64,000 bases of DNA from Phymorhynchus buccinoides (GCA_017654935.2 CM065687.1:26401446-26465445); one strand, 5' to 3'; shown: positions 40,201 through 51,089, counted from the stretch's first letter. Made by a program: numbers and translations. The notes: generated from the letters alone by a model not told the origin.

Positions 40201-40952
40201 CCGACAGACCGACAGACCGACCGACCGACAAAGTGAGTTATAGGTTTGTGGCAATAACAGTGTCTGTTGGTTTCTATAGGGATGCCACATCAGGGCTCCC
40301 AGGGACCCCCATTTGGGGGTCTATGAAGTACTAATATTCTAAAGGACCCTCTAAAAGAATGTGCAGGGGGTCCCAGGGATGCACTCGAAAAATTCTTTTT
40401 AGCATTCGCAATGCAAACTGGGACCCTCTATCCCGCCTCTAGGACCCCCTATACTGTAAGTGAAGGAGTCCCTGGGACCCCTTGTTTTGCGGGACGATTG
40501 GGAACCCTGCCACATTATGGTTAAACCCGACAAGAATGGACTGCATAATAATTTAACACTGACTGATGCTTTCTGTGGTTAACTCTGGCGACAAGCCAAT
40601 GATTTCTACACACTTTTGTGAACTCACGATGAGCAACGAATTCATTATAATAACACTGACTGTTAATTGTCAATAAGTTGCAGCAAAGACTGTTGATAAA
40701 TAGAGTTCACGTTAGTAGTAGTAGTAGTAGTAGTAGTAGGGGAAGACGGGGTAAAAAGCGCATGGGCGGGTAAGAAGCCCACCCCAATTATCTCATGAAA
40801 TGAAGCAAATGTCAGTCTCATTTTGCCCATGAGACGAGCGTTAATGTCTAGCATTCGTCTCATGGGCAAATTTGACTGACATTTTCTTTATTTCATGAGA
40901 TAATTGGGGTGGGCTTCTTACCCGCCCATGCGCTTTTTACCCCGTCTTCCCC

Positions 40953-41019
<67 letters not shown>

Positions 41020-42650
41020 TTTGTTGCTTTTCTTTTTTACAATACACTAGAGACTTGATGAAAAAATGATTTTACTCTAACGATTATTGTTGGTTTCTAA
41101 GCACAGACAGGAAAGGACGGGTGACAAATAATGTCACAATATATAACAATAGATTCGACTACGGTTGAGACAAGTGACAAAATGTAATGACATTAAAGTT
41201 ACAACACTGGCTGTTGATTTCTGCACACTACAGTAAAATCAAACATTGGTGACAAATGATTTCACACAAGTGACAGACGACTTCACAGTCTACATAACAC
41301 TGGCTATTGATTTGGTTTAAACAATAAAAAAAAATTGAGAATCACGTAGTAAAACAGTAACATAAACAAATGAGAACGAGCGCAACAAGCTTAAAGCTTA
41401 CACAAGGCGCTCAAACACAAGTAGATTATACAATATTGGCTGCCACAAGTAATAAGAGACTGGAACAGAACATAACAATCAAAATGATAACATACAAAAT
41501 GTGCACGAACAAGCAAGCAGCAACAAGAACAACAATAACATAGAAATTGAAATTGAAATTGAGGGGGCAAGAGGCATTTAACTCCAAAAAGTATAAAACC
41601 ATTTGTGATTCAGTGTCAAGACAATCAATTATCCAAAGCACATTCTCAGCATATTTTCAGCCAGGACCACAAGTACACGTGACCTCGAATAAATCAAATT
41701 GGCATAAAGGTGATCACAGGGAAGTAATTAATAGCAAACCTTTTCGATATCTGAATAAATCTGCAGACTATAGAAACTATTTGCCTATTTGCCATTGATT
41801 TCAGATGGGACAGGATCCAAACCTTACGAATTCCACGGCACGATATGGGGTTAGCTGTACTGGGTAAGTCTTCTAGTAGCAGACCAACAATACAATGATG
41901 CCAAACTCAGTCTAATAACTTGTGAAAAGTATGCGTGTCAAACTAGAACTGTCTTCTAGTAGCAGACCAACAATACAATGATGCCAAACTCAGTCTAATA
42001 ACTTGTGAAAAGTATGCGTGTCAAACTAGAACTAACACATGAAATCGAGGAAATAATCCGCAGTTATCCTTCGTAGGCCAGAACTTCCATACAACAGGTC
42101 TGTCTCTACACAAGTGCAAGACAGGCCTTCACCTTTAATCTTTGAAGGGAAATAAACGATTACATGTTTGTAGTTTGGGAAAACTACCACCCGAATTGTA
42201 TCATACCCTGATCCTTGGTGGAGGTTAGTATTAGCGCTACGTCAGTGGTTTCCAGTTTGTGAACTTGGGCACCAGAAATAAAAATGACCTTTTACAGGTT
42301 CGACTGAGTAAAGGGCCAGCCACACGTCCACTGAAATCGTACGACTGTACGAAACGATTCTATCACGTGGTATCGAAGTGCGAATCACATGTGTTCTTCG
42401 AGACCATGTGATCGAATCGTAGCGTACAATCGTGCGATTTTGGTGGACGTGTGGCTGGCCCTTAAAAGGCACACCTACACACGCACTTTTCAAACTCACA
42501 CCAGGGACCCTTTCTTTGGTTTTAGCTAACTAAACTTCTTATCTTTTGTTTCCCATAACCTTGCCCTTAATCTGACCCTTCGAATTGTCAGGTTGCGTTG
42601 GAGTACAGAGCAACACACATACACAGACAGACAGACACACACACACACAC

Positions 42651-42741
<91 letters not shown>

Positions 42742-43210
42742 GCACACACGTGTGTGTGCGTGTGCGTGTGCGCGTGTGTGCGTGTGCGGCATGTGCGTGC
42801 CGCTGCGCGCGCGCGTGTGTGTGCGTGCGTGCCTGCGTGTGTATATGTGTGTGCGTGCGTGCGTACGCGTGCGCGTAAGTGTGTGTGTGTGTGCGTAACA
42901 TGAAAGGTTCACATAGCCTTTTAATTAATTTCTACTTACCCGCACTGAAAGCAGTTCAAGGTTGTCTAGGAAAGATAAGTGTGTCTGCCGCTGAGAAATA
43001 AATGACATAGACCTTGAACTGCAACTTAAAAGATTACATGGTTATTTCTTTCTCTTTTTCCCCCCGTCGGTTTATTCGGTCATTGCTTATAACGCTCTGT
43101 CAGACTGGGTTAAGTTTCTCTAGATTACGGTCGCCGCGCGAATAGCTGTTTCGCCAAAAGGTGTCTAAGAAACACTTTAGAAAACGCTTGCGGAAAAATA
43201 TTGCAAGCTC

Positions 43211-43269
<59 letters not shown>

Positions 43270-45270
43270 GAACATTTAGGACGCCTAATCAATTTAATGC
43301 CCTATGCGTTTACAATATAAAAATATAATATACACATATAACACCACATATAATAATATTTAACATATAGCATAAAGAATGGGAAATAAAAATTACACAA
43401 ACACCCAAAGACGGTCAGACAAACAAACAGACATAGAACACGCGTGCGTGCAAGCGCACGCACACCACACACACACCCACACACGCGGACAGCCACACAC
43501 ACAAATAATTAGGGGAAGACGGGGTAAAAAGCGCATGGGCGGGTAAGAAGCCCACCCCAATTATCTCATGAAATGAAGCAAATTTCAGTCTCATTTTGCC
43601 CATGAGACGAGCGTTAATGTCTAGCATTCGTCTCATGGGCAAATTTGACTGAAATTTTCTTTATTTCATGAGATAATTGGGGTGGGCTTCTTACCCGCCC
43701 ATGCGCTTTTTACCCCGTCTTCCCCTATATGCGCTCACCAAGCACAGACGTTCACTCTCAGACATTCACACACCAAGCTCTTGTCTGATTGGTCCCAAAA
43801 AAGTATGTTAACCAAACGTTGATGGACCAATCAACAGCTAGAAATGTGTTAACCCCCTACAAGTCAAGTGATTGTTCCGGATAGTTTGCGGCTTTCTCGC
43901 TTGCTGAGAACAAAGCGCCACGCGAACTATCCGCAAGCGAAGGGTGTTACTTACACCGTTTTTGCCGATTTGAGCGAGCGCAACGCAGCGTTAGCCTTTC
44001 TGAAACGGGCCCCTGAACACTGAAATGAATAAGGGGAAGGAATTCTCCGTTAGTTAAGCGTAGCATAATGATAACTATATTCAAGATTAGAAGGCTATGC
44101 CATTCTTGAATCAATGTTGATTTGTTTGTACATAATTCTCTCCACCACTGTTGTTGTGTACTGTGTGGGTGATGGTCATGTAGGCAAACCTGGCTCATCC
44201 TGTTGTTGTTGTTTTTTAGGACGAAGTTATGTCTGTCTTCCTTTGGCGGTTGCCCATGCTTTGCTAGGCGATGGCGCCGAAAATAACCTTGGTGGAGGGA
44301 GTTAATTAACGGAGAATTCCTTCCCCTTATTCATTGCCAGCCGCGGAGCGAGATGGTAATGTTTTCAGATCATTCTGTTTGTTCCTGACTATCTATCTAT
44401 ATGACTATCTGACTATCTATCTGAATACGATAACGTTTGAAAGGAGTGACCTAGGAGGCTCACATTTTGCATGCGGATTAATACTAAGGATATCTAGAGC
44501 AAGTTCGAAAATGAAGGTTAGGTCAATGGTCAAGGTCATTGGAGCCGAAAATGCTGCCGAGCACCTGGCACGATAACGTTTGAACGGAGGGGCCTAGGAC
44601 GCTCATATTTTGCATGCGAATAGGTACTTAAGATATCGAGGCCAGGTTCGAACATGAAGGTTATTGGTCCAAGGTCAAGGTCACTGGAGTCGAAAATGCC
44701 GAATGCACGGGCCTGTATTCAGTGATTCACATTGAGAAAGAATGAGACTTATGATATCTCTATTTTTCCCTTGTATAATAAAGGTTCGTTACCAGCTGCG
44801 AGGCGAAGCACTGCATCCGAAAATACTGCTGCGCGGCTGGTGATCTATCGTCTTAGCGCTCAAGTTTCACTATCACTTCTTCTAGCCTCACTATTTCAAT
44901 AATTGATTTCTATATATTTTGCTATATATAGGTTCATTGAACTACAGCAGGTGGACAGACGGTTAAGGGAAAAATAAAAGAGAAAATAAAATACCTCAAG
45001 CTGCTGATGGGATCCGGAGAAGCACTAAGCCAACCGGCCCTACCAACACAAGAGCAGTCCTAACGTGACCAGCCTTGGAAGCCCTTGGAAGCCCGTGTTT
45101 AACTTTTTTTCTCTTTTTACTTTTACAGTTAACAAACGATGCAAGGCTTTCAGCGAGAGCGACAGAGAAATAAATAAAGAGAGAAGGGACGGAGAAAAGA
45201 AGATGAGAGAGAGAGAGAATACGAATACGAATACGAATACGAATGTTTTATTGAGGGTAAAAAGGATATG

Positions 45271-45350
<80 letters not shown>

Positions 45351-45622
45351 ACAGACATATTAACACAGACAGATGTAAACAGAGACAGACAGACAAACAG
45401 ACAGATTTTCACTTGAAAACGAGAAACAAACTAACGTTAACATCAATCGTGCCCACAGGTACTCGCATTTTCGTCATCGGTGGCGTCTCTTCTGAGGACA
45501 ACAAGGTGTTGAATGACGTCGAATGCTATGACGTGGAGACCAACTATTGGCTGGATGACGTGGATCCAATCAGAAGCCCCGCCCTTGGCCTTGTCTGCGT
45601 CACGCTGCTGATTGACCAATGA
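34067..45622 (+). CDS. Kelch-repeat protein (KLHL-like), six-bladed propeller
   Basis: Six exons (34067-34279, 35306-35492, 36371-36565, 39058-39216, 41805-41863, 45459-45622) join in frame to about 325 codons and a TGA stop. The product has six Kelch blades ending ILAVGG, FVVAG, LFAAGG, LYLVGG, IFVIGG and a final [12 protein letters not shown] strand. Kelch propellers of this size usually follow a BTB and BACK domain in CUL3 ubiquitin-ligase adaptors. Those parts are not visible here, and exon 1 begins at a phase-1 acceptor, so the gene is 5'-incomplete, possibly in the N gap. The exact KLHL orthologue is not assignable. An AATAAA lies at 46621. Confidence 0.85.
34282..34508. mobile_element. 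MITE with CAGGGCTCCC ends, copy 1
   Basis: 227 bases beginning CAGGGCTCCCAATCG and ending GGGAGCCCTG, perfect 10-base inverted ends. The interior has GGGGTCCCAGGGACTCCTTC and GGGACCCCCTGCACATTC. It starts two bases after the exon 1 boundary. The CAGGG/CCCTG ends suggest an hAT-like family, but the target duplication here is only GGT. A partial relative follows at about 34607-34665. Confidence 0.8.
35306..35492 (+). CDS. Kelch gene exon 2
   Basis: 187 nt, entering in phase 1 and leaving in phase 2. The acceptor is GTGTGTTCAG and the donor AG/GTGAGC. It encodes [52 protein letters not shown] and QTLQA, covering blade 2. Confidence 0.88.
36120..36323. mobile_element. TA-flanked palindromic MITE, copy 2
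   Basis: 204 bases with the same ends as 6225-6438 and TA on both sides. A small deletion has removed the AATTGGGGTGGG part of the right arm. It ends 47 bases before the exon 3 acceptor, with a T run between. Confidence 0.88.
36371..36565 (+). CDS. Kelch gene exon 3
   Basis: 195 nt, phase 2-2. The acceptor is T-rich, ending CCCCGCAG; the donor is TG/GTAAGG. It encodes [38 protein letters not shown] and [14 protein letters not shown], covering blade 3 and the start of blade 4. Confidence 0.88.
36601..36865 (+). repeat. dispersed ~280-bp repeat, copy 4
   Basis: The same family as 27552-27838: GTGTTTCCGACAAATGACTG, CTTGCCCAGGGTACATTGCC and CTAAGCTGTACCATGATTTT. It lies 35 bases after the exon 3 donor. 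Related partial sequence continues at about 37000-37060 and 37380-37510. Confidence 0.85.
37049..37308. mobile_element. 260-bp MITE with CAGAAGGAAACCGTCTC ends
   Basis: The termini CAGAAGGAAACCGTCTCTA and its reverse complement are exact for 18-19 bases. The interior is A/T-rich with no coding capacity. It lies in Kelch intron 3. Confidence 0.8.
38825..39120 (+). repeat. tandem duplication across a Kelch intron/exon junction
   Basis: Two copies (38825-38973 and 38974-39120, offset 146-149 bases) each contain ATTGTGGCCATATGGCCTGG, GAACGCAGAAGAAGAAGAA, a CTGTGCAG acceptor and the first 60 or so bases of the exon (CTGGAGCCGCCTGAAGGGCC onward). Only the second copy continues into the full exon. 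The copies differ at few positions in the exon part. Confidence 0.92.
39058..39216 (+). CDS. Kelch gene exon 4
   Basis: 159 nt, phase 2-2. The acceptor is CTTCTGTGCAG and the donor CG/GTACGT. It encodes [27 protein letters not shown] and [11 protein letters not shown], covering blade 4 and the start of blade 5. The first 60 bases are duplicated upstream with their own acceptor. Confidence 0.88.
39690..39945 (-). repeat. dispersed ~280-bp repeat, copy 5
   Basis: Reverse complement orientation, with CTGCAGCCAAAGGGACG, GTTGGCCTTTGGGGTACC, GGCCGAGAGAGTGGGGATG and TCTGCTATCTGGCGGTCATG. Confidence 0.85.
40289..40511. mobile_element. MITE with CAGGGCTCCC ends, copy 2 (inverted)
   Basis: It begins CAGGGCTCCCAGGGACCCC and ends GGGAACCCTG, the same family as 34282-34508 in the opposite orientation. 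The flanking sequence CCACAT is present on both sides, a likely target duplication. Confidence 0.8.
40739..40952. mobile_element. TA-flanked palindromic MITE, copy 3
   Basis: 214 bases, full length, inserted into a TA of a (TAG)n microsatellite that continues on both sides (40713-40738 and 40953-41018). The two arms remain almost perfectly complementary. Confidence 0.92.
41805..41863 (+). CDS. Kelch gene exon 5 (59 nt)
   Basis: It enters in phase 2 and leaves in phase 1. It begins after ATTGATTTCAG and ends CTGG before a strong donor GTAAGTC. It encodes [20 protein letters not shown], exactly the W...R....A.L piece missing between exon 4 (ending in blade 5) and exon 6 (starting TRIFVIGG). 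It also corrects the frame between them. It is too short to appear as a long open frame. Confidence 0.85.
41868..42033. repeat. 83-bp tandem duplication after a Kelch donor
   Basis: Two copies of a segment beginning GTCTTCTAGTAGCAGACC and ending GTGTCAAACTAGAACT, virtually identical. The first starts within five bases of the exon 5 donor. Confidence 0.92.
42311..42463. mobile_element. 153-bp MITE with AAGGGCCAGCCACACG ends
   Basis: Inverted ends AAGGGCCAGCCACACGTCCA and its complement, followed by partly palindromic interior (TCGTACGA, CACATGTG). Noncoding, in Kelch intron 5. Confidence 0.75.
42640..42895. repeat. (CT)n, (CA)n and (GT)n microsatellite cluster
   Basis: A CT run, then about 60 bases of CA, then GT/GC-rich repeats. 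Confidence 0.95.
43212..43269. repeat. (ATT)n microsatellite
   Basis: About 19 pure ATT repeats. Confidence 0.95.
43512..43725. mobile_element. TA-flanked palindromic MITE, copy 4
   Basis: A full-length 214-base copy with TA on both sides (43510-43511 and 43726-43727) and intact palindrome arms. Confidence 0.92.
44025..44334. mobile_element. 310-bp element with ATGAATAAGGGGAAGG ends
   Basis: Inverted ends of about 28 bases, starting ATGAATAAGGGGAAGGAATT. The interior is unrelated to the other MITE families here. No coding capacity. Confidence 0.75.
44428..44709. repeat. 143-bp decayed tandem repeat
   Basis: Two diverged copies beginning CGATAACGTTTGAA, each with CATTTTGCATGCG-like and GGTCAAGGTCA segments. 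Confidence 0.75.
45206..45350 (+). repeat. microsatellite-linked core, (AT)n and (GA)n
   Basis: (GAATAC)n, then GAATGTTTTATTGAGGGT and AAAAGGATATGC, then about 35 bases of AT and about 40 of GA. The core matches the minus strand of 16641-16699. Confidence 0.85.
45459..45622 (+). CDS. Kelch gene last exon
   Basis: It enters in phase 1 after CGTGCCCACAG. It encodes [37 protein letters not shown] and a C-terminus ending LLIDQ, then TGA. It completes blade 5 and contributes blade 6. Confidence 0.88.
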
Positions 45623-46620
45623 ACGCGTTGCAACAGGATTGACACTCGCTGCGACATATGTCATCGAACGCTTGTTTCTCCTCCTTTCAACAACAAACAT
45701 TATATTGACAAACAACAAACTCCTCCTTTCAGAAACGTATCTCTCGAACTCGAGACAGTATTATTAATACGATGTTGTTGCCATGTATATTTTTAAAGTG
45801 AATCTTTTTAAACGAAAAATAGGATCGCTACAAACTGCTTGTTAACAACTTGAAGTTGAAAAAAAAGAAAAAAGCTAACAAACAAACAACAAATAACCGG
45901 CAAAAGCATAGGCCTACTGGCAAGCACGATACTGTAGCAATACTAAAGGTAGCATAGCCGTTGAATCTAACACAGTGCATATTTTGTTTTGTGTCGTTAT
46001 GTGTCAGCTTGGTATGTGAGTTTAGAGCCTATTTTGCATGATGAATTATTGAGACTTTCTATCAGCCGCATTATTATAGTTATTATGTGTGCACTCCATT
46101 TTGCTAAGAATGTGTGTGTATGTGCTTGCAGGCGCAAGCGCGCGTGTATGTGTGCGTGTGCGCATGCGTTCGTACTCATCGTGCTTGTATGATTTTATGC
46201 GTGTTATGTCTATGCTTTAAGATAATTCTGTATTTCATATTCATATTATATGCCTTCAATGGCTGTTTCTTTATACATCAAAATATTCATTTGTTTAGGA
46301 AGTGTGACAAAACTTTTACGATTTTACGACAACAATTTTGCTAAACTAGTTTTCAGAATCAAGAAGCTTCTTGTTACAACATTATTTTAAACTATACGGT
46401 ACTCTTGGTATAAAACATGGCGTATTTACCTTTCCTAGACTAGGTCTTTTCAAACACTTTTTTTTCTCTTCTTCTTCTTCTCTTGATTCATTTTATACCA
46501 ACGAAATTAGTGTTTTAACAGTTCTTTGTCTTGGGGCTTTCTTCAGCCCCCCCTTTTTTTTCTTTAAAGACAGAGTCAGACTTAGTGCTAAAGATGGCGT
46601 TATTATATTTCGACTTGCGT

Positions 46621-46626
46621 AATAAA
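46621..46626 (+). terminator. candidate poly(A) signal of the Kelch gene
   Basis: AATAAA about 1 kb after the Kelch stop codon, the first good hexamer downstream that I found. Actual use is unknown. Confidence 0.4.
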
Positions 46627-46847
46627 TATGCCCTTTATATATTATAGAAAGTCTTGCTTGTGTTCTGCATAAGAATGGTGACTGTGCCTCTGTTGGATTT
46701 TCGTGCACCTTTTGTTGCGATTGTTTAACAATATAAAAGTATCCAACCTAATAAAAATAGCGTCCGGTAGGCAAGTAGGCTTTTTTTTAGACTTAAAATT
46801 TATCAACCAAAAAAAGGAATGGTTCCAGCAAAAAAATAGTATAAGTG

Positions 46848-46965
46848 CATGGCTTTGTACATCGATTTCTCTGCAAATATGTAGATTTACACCCTCCTGC
46901 TCTATTTCTTGGTTCTTTCCGAGATTAGGGATAGGGTTAGGGTTAGGGATAGGGTTAGGGTTAGA
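46848..46965 (+). repeat. dispersed repeat with TTAGGG-like tail, copy 1
   Basis: CATGGCTTTGTACATCGATT, then CACCCTCCTGCTCTAT and GGTTCTTTCC lead directly into about six imperfect TTAGGG or TAGGGA units. The second copy is at 52790-52895 in the same orientation. Confidence 0.8.
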
Positions 46966-47403
46966 TGGTCTTTTCTTTTGCCACAAGCATCTGTTTTTTT
47001 GTCAAAATCATCTATTTTTTGGGAGCATTTAATCGCTGCCTTTTTTTAAAATTGGAAAATAAAGACAGACGTTTTGGTCTGTAAACCCGTTTTCAATGTG
47101 AAACAGAAGGGAGAACACAAAAACAAAAATGACAGCAAGCAAGCAGCAATGACAGCAAAATGGGAAAAGAAAACTGAATAGAAAGCACATTATTAATATT
47201 AAAAAAAATCAACAACAATTCAGCCAAATACGTACAATACAAAATAAAATTGTGTGAAGCATGCTTAAACAATGACCCATCTACTACACACATTAACCTC
47301 GTAGTCACCTCGACGGACATTGATAGAAGAGGTCAGAGAAATCATATCAGTCGGTCACTTGGTGCCAAGGTGTGAAGAGATGGTGGGAATGGATGAAGGG
47401 ACT

Positions 47404-47975
47404 CGAAATTTAAGGGGGGTTGAGGCATTCAAAACCAATGGTCAGGAACTCGGTAATTGATTCAGAGTTGAGAAGTGGGGCATTCAAAACCAAAAAAGTT
47501 TCAGTAAAAGTTGAGAAGTGGGGCATTCAAAACCAATGGTCATGAACTCGAAACGTAATTGATTCAGTAAAAGTTGAGAATTGGGGCATTCAAAACCAAT
47601 GGTCATGAACTCGAAACGTAATTGATTCAGTAAAAGTTGAGAAGCGGGGCATTCAAAACCAATGGTCAGGAACTCGAAACGTAATTGATTCAGTAAAAGT
47701 TGAGAAGTGGGGCATTCAAAACCAATGGTCATGAACTCGAAACGTAATTGATTCAGTAAAAGTTGAGAATTGGGGCATTCAAAACCAATGGTCATGAACT
47801 CGAAACGTAATTGATTCAGTAAAAGTTGAGAAGTGGGGCATTCAAAACCAATGGTCATGAACTCGAAACGTAATTGATTCAGTAAAAGTTGAGAAGTGGG
47901 GCATTCAAAACCAATGGTCATGAACTCGAAACGTAATTGATTCAGTAAAAGTTGAGAAGTGGGGCATTCAAAAAC
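47404..47975. repeat. 63-bp minisatellite, about nine copies
   Basis: The unit contains GGGGCATTCAAAACCAATGG and CATGAACTCGAAACGTAATT. The minus-strand 197-codon open frame (21-residue periodic peptide with SQLLLNQLRFEF) exists only because 63 is a multiple of three. Confidence 0.95.
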
Positions 47976-48194
47976 TATGTTACTCCATGAAATAGGACAG
48001 TCTGAAAGGGCTTTAAGAAATTGGCGTACGTTTGTCGTTGAATGAAACAATACACAAACATAGACACAAACTCGCACTAAAACTCAACCACAAACAGATC
48101 AACCGACCAACAGACATTTAGCAGAGGGACAGGCACATATACACGCAAGTGAACAAACACTTGTACACACGCACGCACGCACACGTTTACGACT

Positions 48195-48385
48195 CTCAAT
48201 CTCAAAGTTATTATTTGTTGGCAATCTTGTATTTTAAACACACCCCCTCATGATTACGACCCTCAATGTCAAAGTAATGTTTGGTTGGCAATCTTGTACT
48301 TAAACACCCCCCCCCCCCCCTCATGTTTACGAGCCTCAATCTCAAAGTCATTATTTGTTGGCAATATTGTACTTAACCACCCCAC
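48195..48385. repeat. three diverged ~75-bp direct repeats
   Basis: Three copies contain GTTTACGA.CCTCAATCTCAAAGT, TTGTTGGCAAT.TTGTA and a C-rich run. The longest C run is 14 or more at about 48307. Confidence 0.75.
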
Positions 48386-48471
48386 CACCCATACCCGAGT
48401 GAGCCTTGAAGGCTTTGTCTTGTTTTCTCTGCCCCTACCCTTTCACAGTTTGCAAGCAGCTCTCATTAAGT

Positions 48472-48474
<3 letters not shown>

Positions 48475-48524
<50 letters not shown>
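48475..48524. repeat. (GA)n microsatellite
   Basis: A pure GA run of about 50 bases, followed by a TTGACTTGAATTGACTTG segment resembling a LINE 3' tail. Confidence 0.95.
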
Positions 48525-48526
<2 letters not shown>

Positions 48527-48693
48527 CTTTAGTCTTTTGACTTGAATTGACTTGAAAGTTGAAAGTTAAGGTTGATGGAATAAACTGTCAAAAAGAAAGC
48601 TCGACAGAGCAGATGCATTGATTACGTAATCTTAAGGGCCTATTGAGAACCCTGACACTTTCACTGAAAGCAACCTTTTTTTTCGAAAGGGGG

Positions 48694-48694
48694 G

Positions 48695-48740
<46 letters not shown>

Positions 48741-48746
48741 CGTGTG

Positions 48747-48832
<86 letters not shown>
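48694..48832. repeat. (GT)n microsatellite
   Basis: About 140 bases of GT with a few GC steps. A poly(C) run of 16 follows at 48904-48919. Confidence 0.95.
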
Positions 48833-48833
<1 letters not shown>

Positions 48834-49536
48834 GGAACCTGTTAAGTTTTGTGAAAACAACCGAAGACAACATGACGTTTATAATTGTACAGATAAGAAG
48901 AACCCCCCCCCCCCCCCCCAACTCCCCCGTGGGGACACCGTTTTTTCCTTCGTGCAAATAGTTCCCTCAACTTCTGGAAGTTTTGTGCTATAACTTCCAC
49001 TAGTCTATCAGTCTCCTTGACTCCTTGCCTTTTCTCAATGCTTACTGTTATCTGCAATAATTCTGCCTTACTTGTCCATTCTCCAGCTTTTGTTCTAGAA
49101 ACAAAGATTCTCCCCGACGGATGATGGACATTCTGAGCCTAACTATATCTTTGTTAGGCGCATAACGGCAGCATGACGCACTTGCGCTCATATGACAGGA
49201 AACAGAGCGATCGAAGAAGAAGAAGAAGAAGAAGAAGAAGGAAACAGTGTGAGAGCAAACTTTAGTGTAGTGCTTTACGATCCTACATAGCACCATATTG
49301 TTAATAAATGATAAAAGTCAAACTATTATAAATCTTCTGTCAGTCATAAGCGTTACTATCTTGTTTTGATAACAATACTTATATCAAGAAGTTCGCTCGG
49401 TAGATGTGTAATGTGCTCTTGTGAGTTTTCCATCTTGATTAATAAGACGCGTTTAGCTTCTCTGTTTTGCTTCATCTGTCAATGTAACCTAGTCTTTATA
49501 TATTTGGAGAGAAGCCTGCATGATCAATATCATAAG

Positions 49537-49790
49537 TTAACCCTTTCACCGCCAGCCATCTTTGAGCCAAAGCTTTCCATTAAACTTAGGGCCCACTTGG
49601 CTACAGAAAATATTTCGTCTGCAATATTGTGGGGTTTCTCTGTGACACATAAGAATAGGGTCAATCCTTACTGCCCAAATTTACGAACACAATATCATCG
49701 AATAATAGACCCTGATTTGAAGAGTTTTAAAACGACATGGGTGTTAAATCATTGTGGTGCAAAATGTGACATTGGCGGTGAAAGGGTTAA
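49537..49790. mobile_element. TTAA-flanked piggyBac-like MITE, copy 2
   Basis: It begins TTAACCCTTTCACCGCCAGC and ends TTGGCGGTGAAAGGGTTAA. The same family as 16318-16562, about 254 bases. Confidence 0.85.
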
Positions 49791-50151
49791 GGAATTAACC
49801 GTAATCTAATTTAGACGTCACCACAAGCACAGCAGAAATCAGCTTGACGGCTGTTTCTTTGGACAAACATGATTCGATACGTCTTTCCTCCATAAAATGA
49901 TAGGTAAGTTTTTGTTTTAAAATTTTTTTTGTATGAACAAAATTGGACTATCGTTATCGTTCTAGATATCATTTGAAGCTTTGCTTAGTATATACTATGA
50001 TAAAATTTGAGCGTTATCGTTCTAGATGTCACTTGGAGGTTTATTTAGTATATGCCCGATTGAAAAGTTGTAATGCTGGAAAATTGGGACTGGGGGTTGG
50101 TTAGTAGTCATTATTATCTGTACCTAAGCATTACTGTTTATATTTCCGTTG

Positions 50152-50396
50152 TTAACCCTTTCACCGCCAGCCATATTTCAGTCAAAAGTTTCCATTAAAT
50201 GTGCCTGGGTAGAGAACAAAATTCATCTGCAGTATTGGGGATTCTTCTGTGACATATATGTATATCCTTACTTCCCAAAACTAAGAAATAAATGAATAAG
50301 GTATTTGGATAATAGACCCCAATTTGATGCCTTTTAGTGACATAAGTGTTTAATCACTGTGGTGCTAAAATGCGACTTTGGCGGTGAAAGGGTTAA
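50152..50396. mobile_element. TTAA-flanked piggyBac-like MITE, copy 3
   Basis: A TTAACCCTTTCACCGCCAGC start and TTGGCGGTGAAAGGGTTAA end, 245 bases. It is only 362 bases after copy 2 and in the same orientation. Confidence 0.85.
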
Positions 50397-51089
50397 ACAA
50401 CTGAAAGTAGTTGATAACAAGATAAGCTGTGTGACGCTTTTTCCTCTTATCTTAAACGAGAATATTATATCGTGTTTGTGTCAAATTGAAGTAGGTTTAA
50501 AATAGTGCTTCAGATACGGGGCACATTGTTTCAACTTGATATTCCTTTTCTCTCTCTTTTTTGTGTGTGCTGTTATGTTATGCTACGTCGAGTTGTTTGT
50601 TATTTAAAAAAGTATTTATGGGTCTTCTTCTCCAGATGTCTGTTTAAAGATCCACCAGATCACGTGTCAAAATCACGGGTTTCACGGGTTTTTCCTCTTA
50701 TAACTGGAAAGAAATCTTGTCTTGACCAGGTCTCACTCCCATACAAATGCCCCCACATTCAAACCGAAACATCATTTTAAAGAGCAGCATCAATTTGAAG
50801 TTGGGGACATTTGTATGTGGGTCACAGCTACCTAGAAAAAAACCAAGGGACTTATTCGTGGTGCGTCAGTGTGTCTTTAAGGTGTACGTGCAAACTTAAA
50901 ACCAGAACTACACAAAGACTGAGCAATGTAATGCATGTTCATGAAGAGACTGTCAAAACTAGGTGAAAAGGGCTCTCTGGCCTCAACTGACACAATAATA
51001 GGGCAACGTTATCGGTTGAGTCATAAGAAAGACGGTATTGCGCAATGCGCTGATACAGTTTCTTGTTAGTTCGTTGAAGTTTTGACCGT

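Noticed and set aside
46925..46965. Interstitial telomere from chromosome fusion
   Set aside because: The hexamers are few and imperfect, and share a common upstream sequence with another copy, which favours a mobile element tail.
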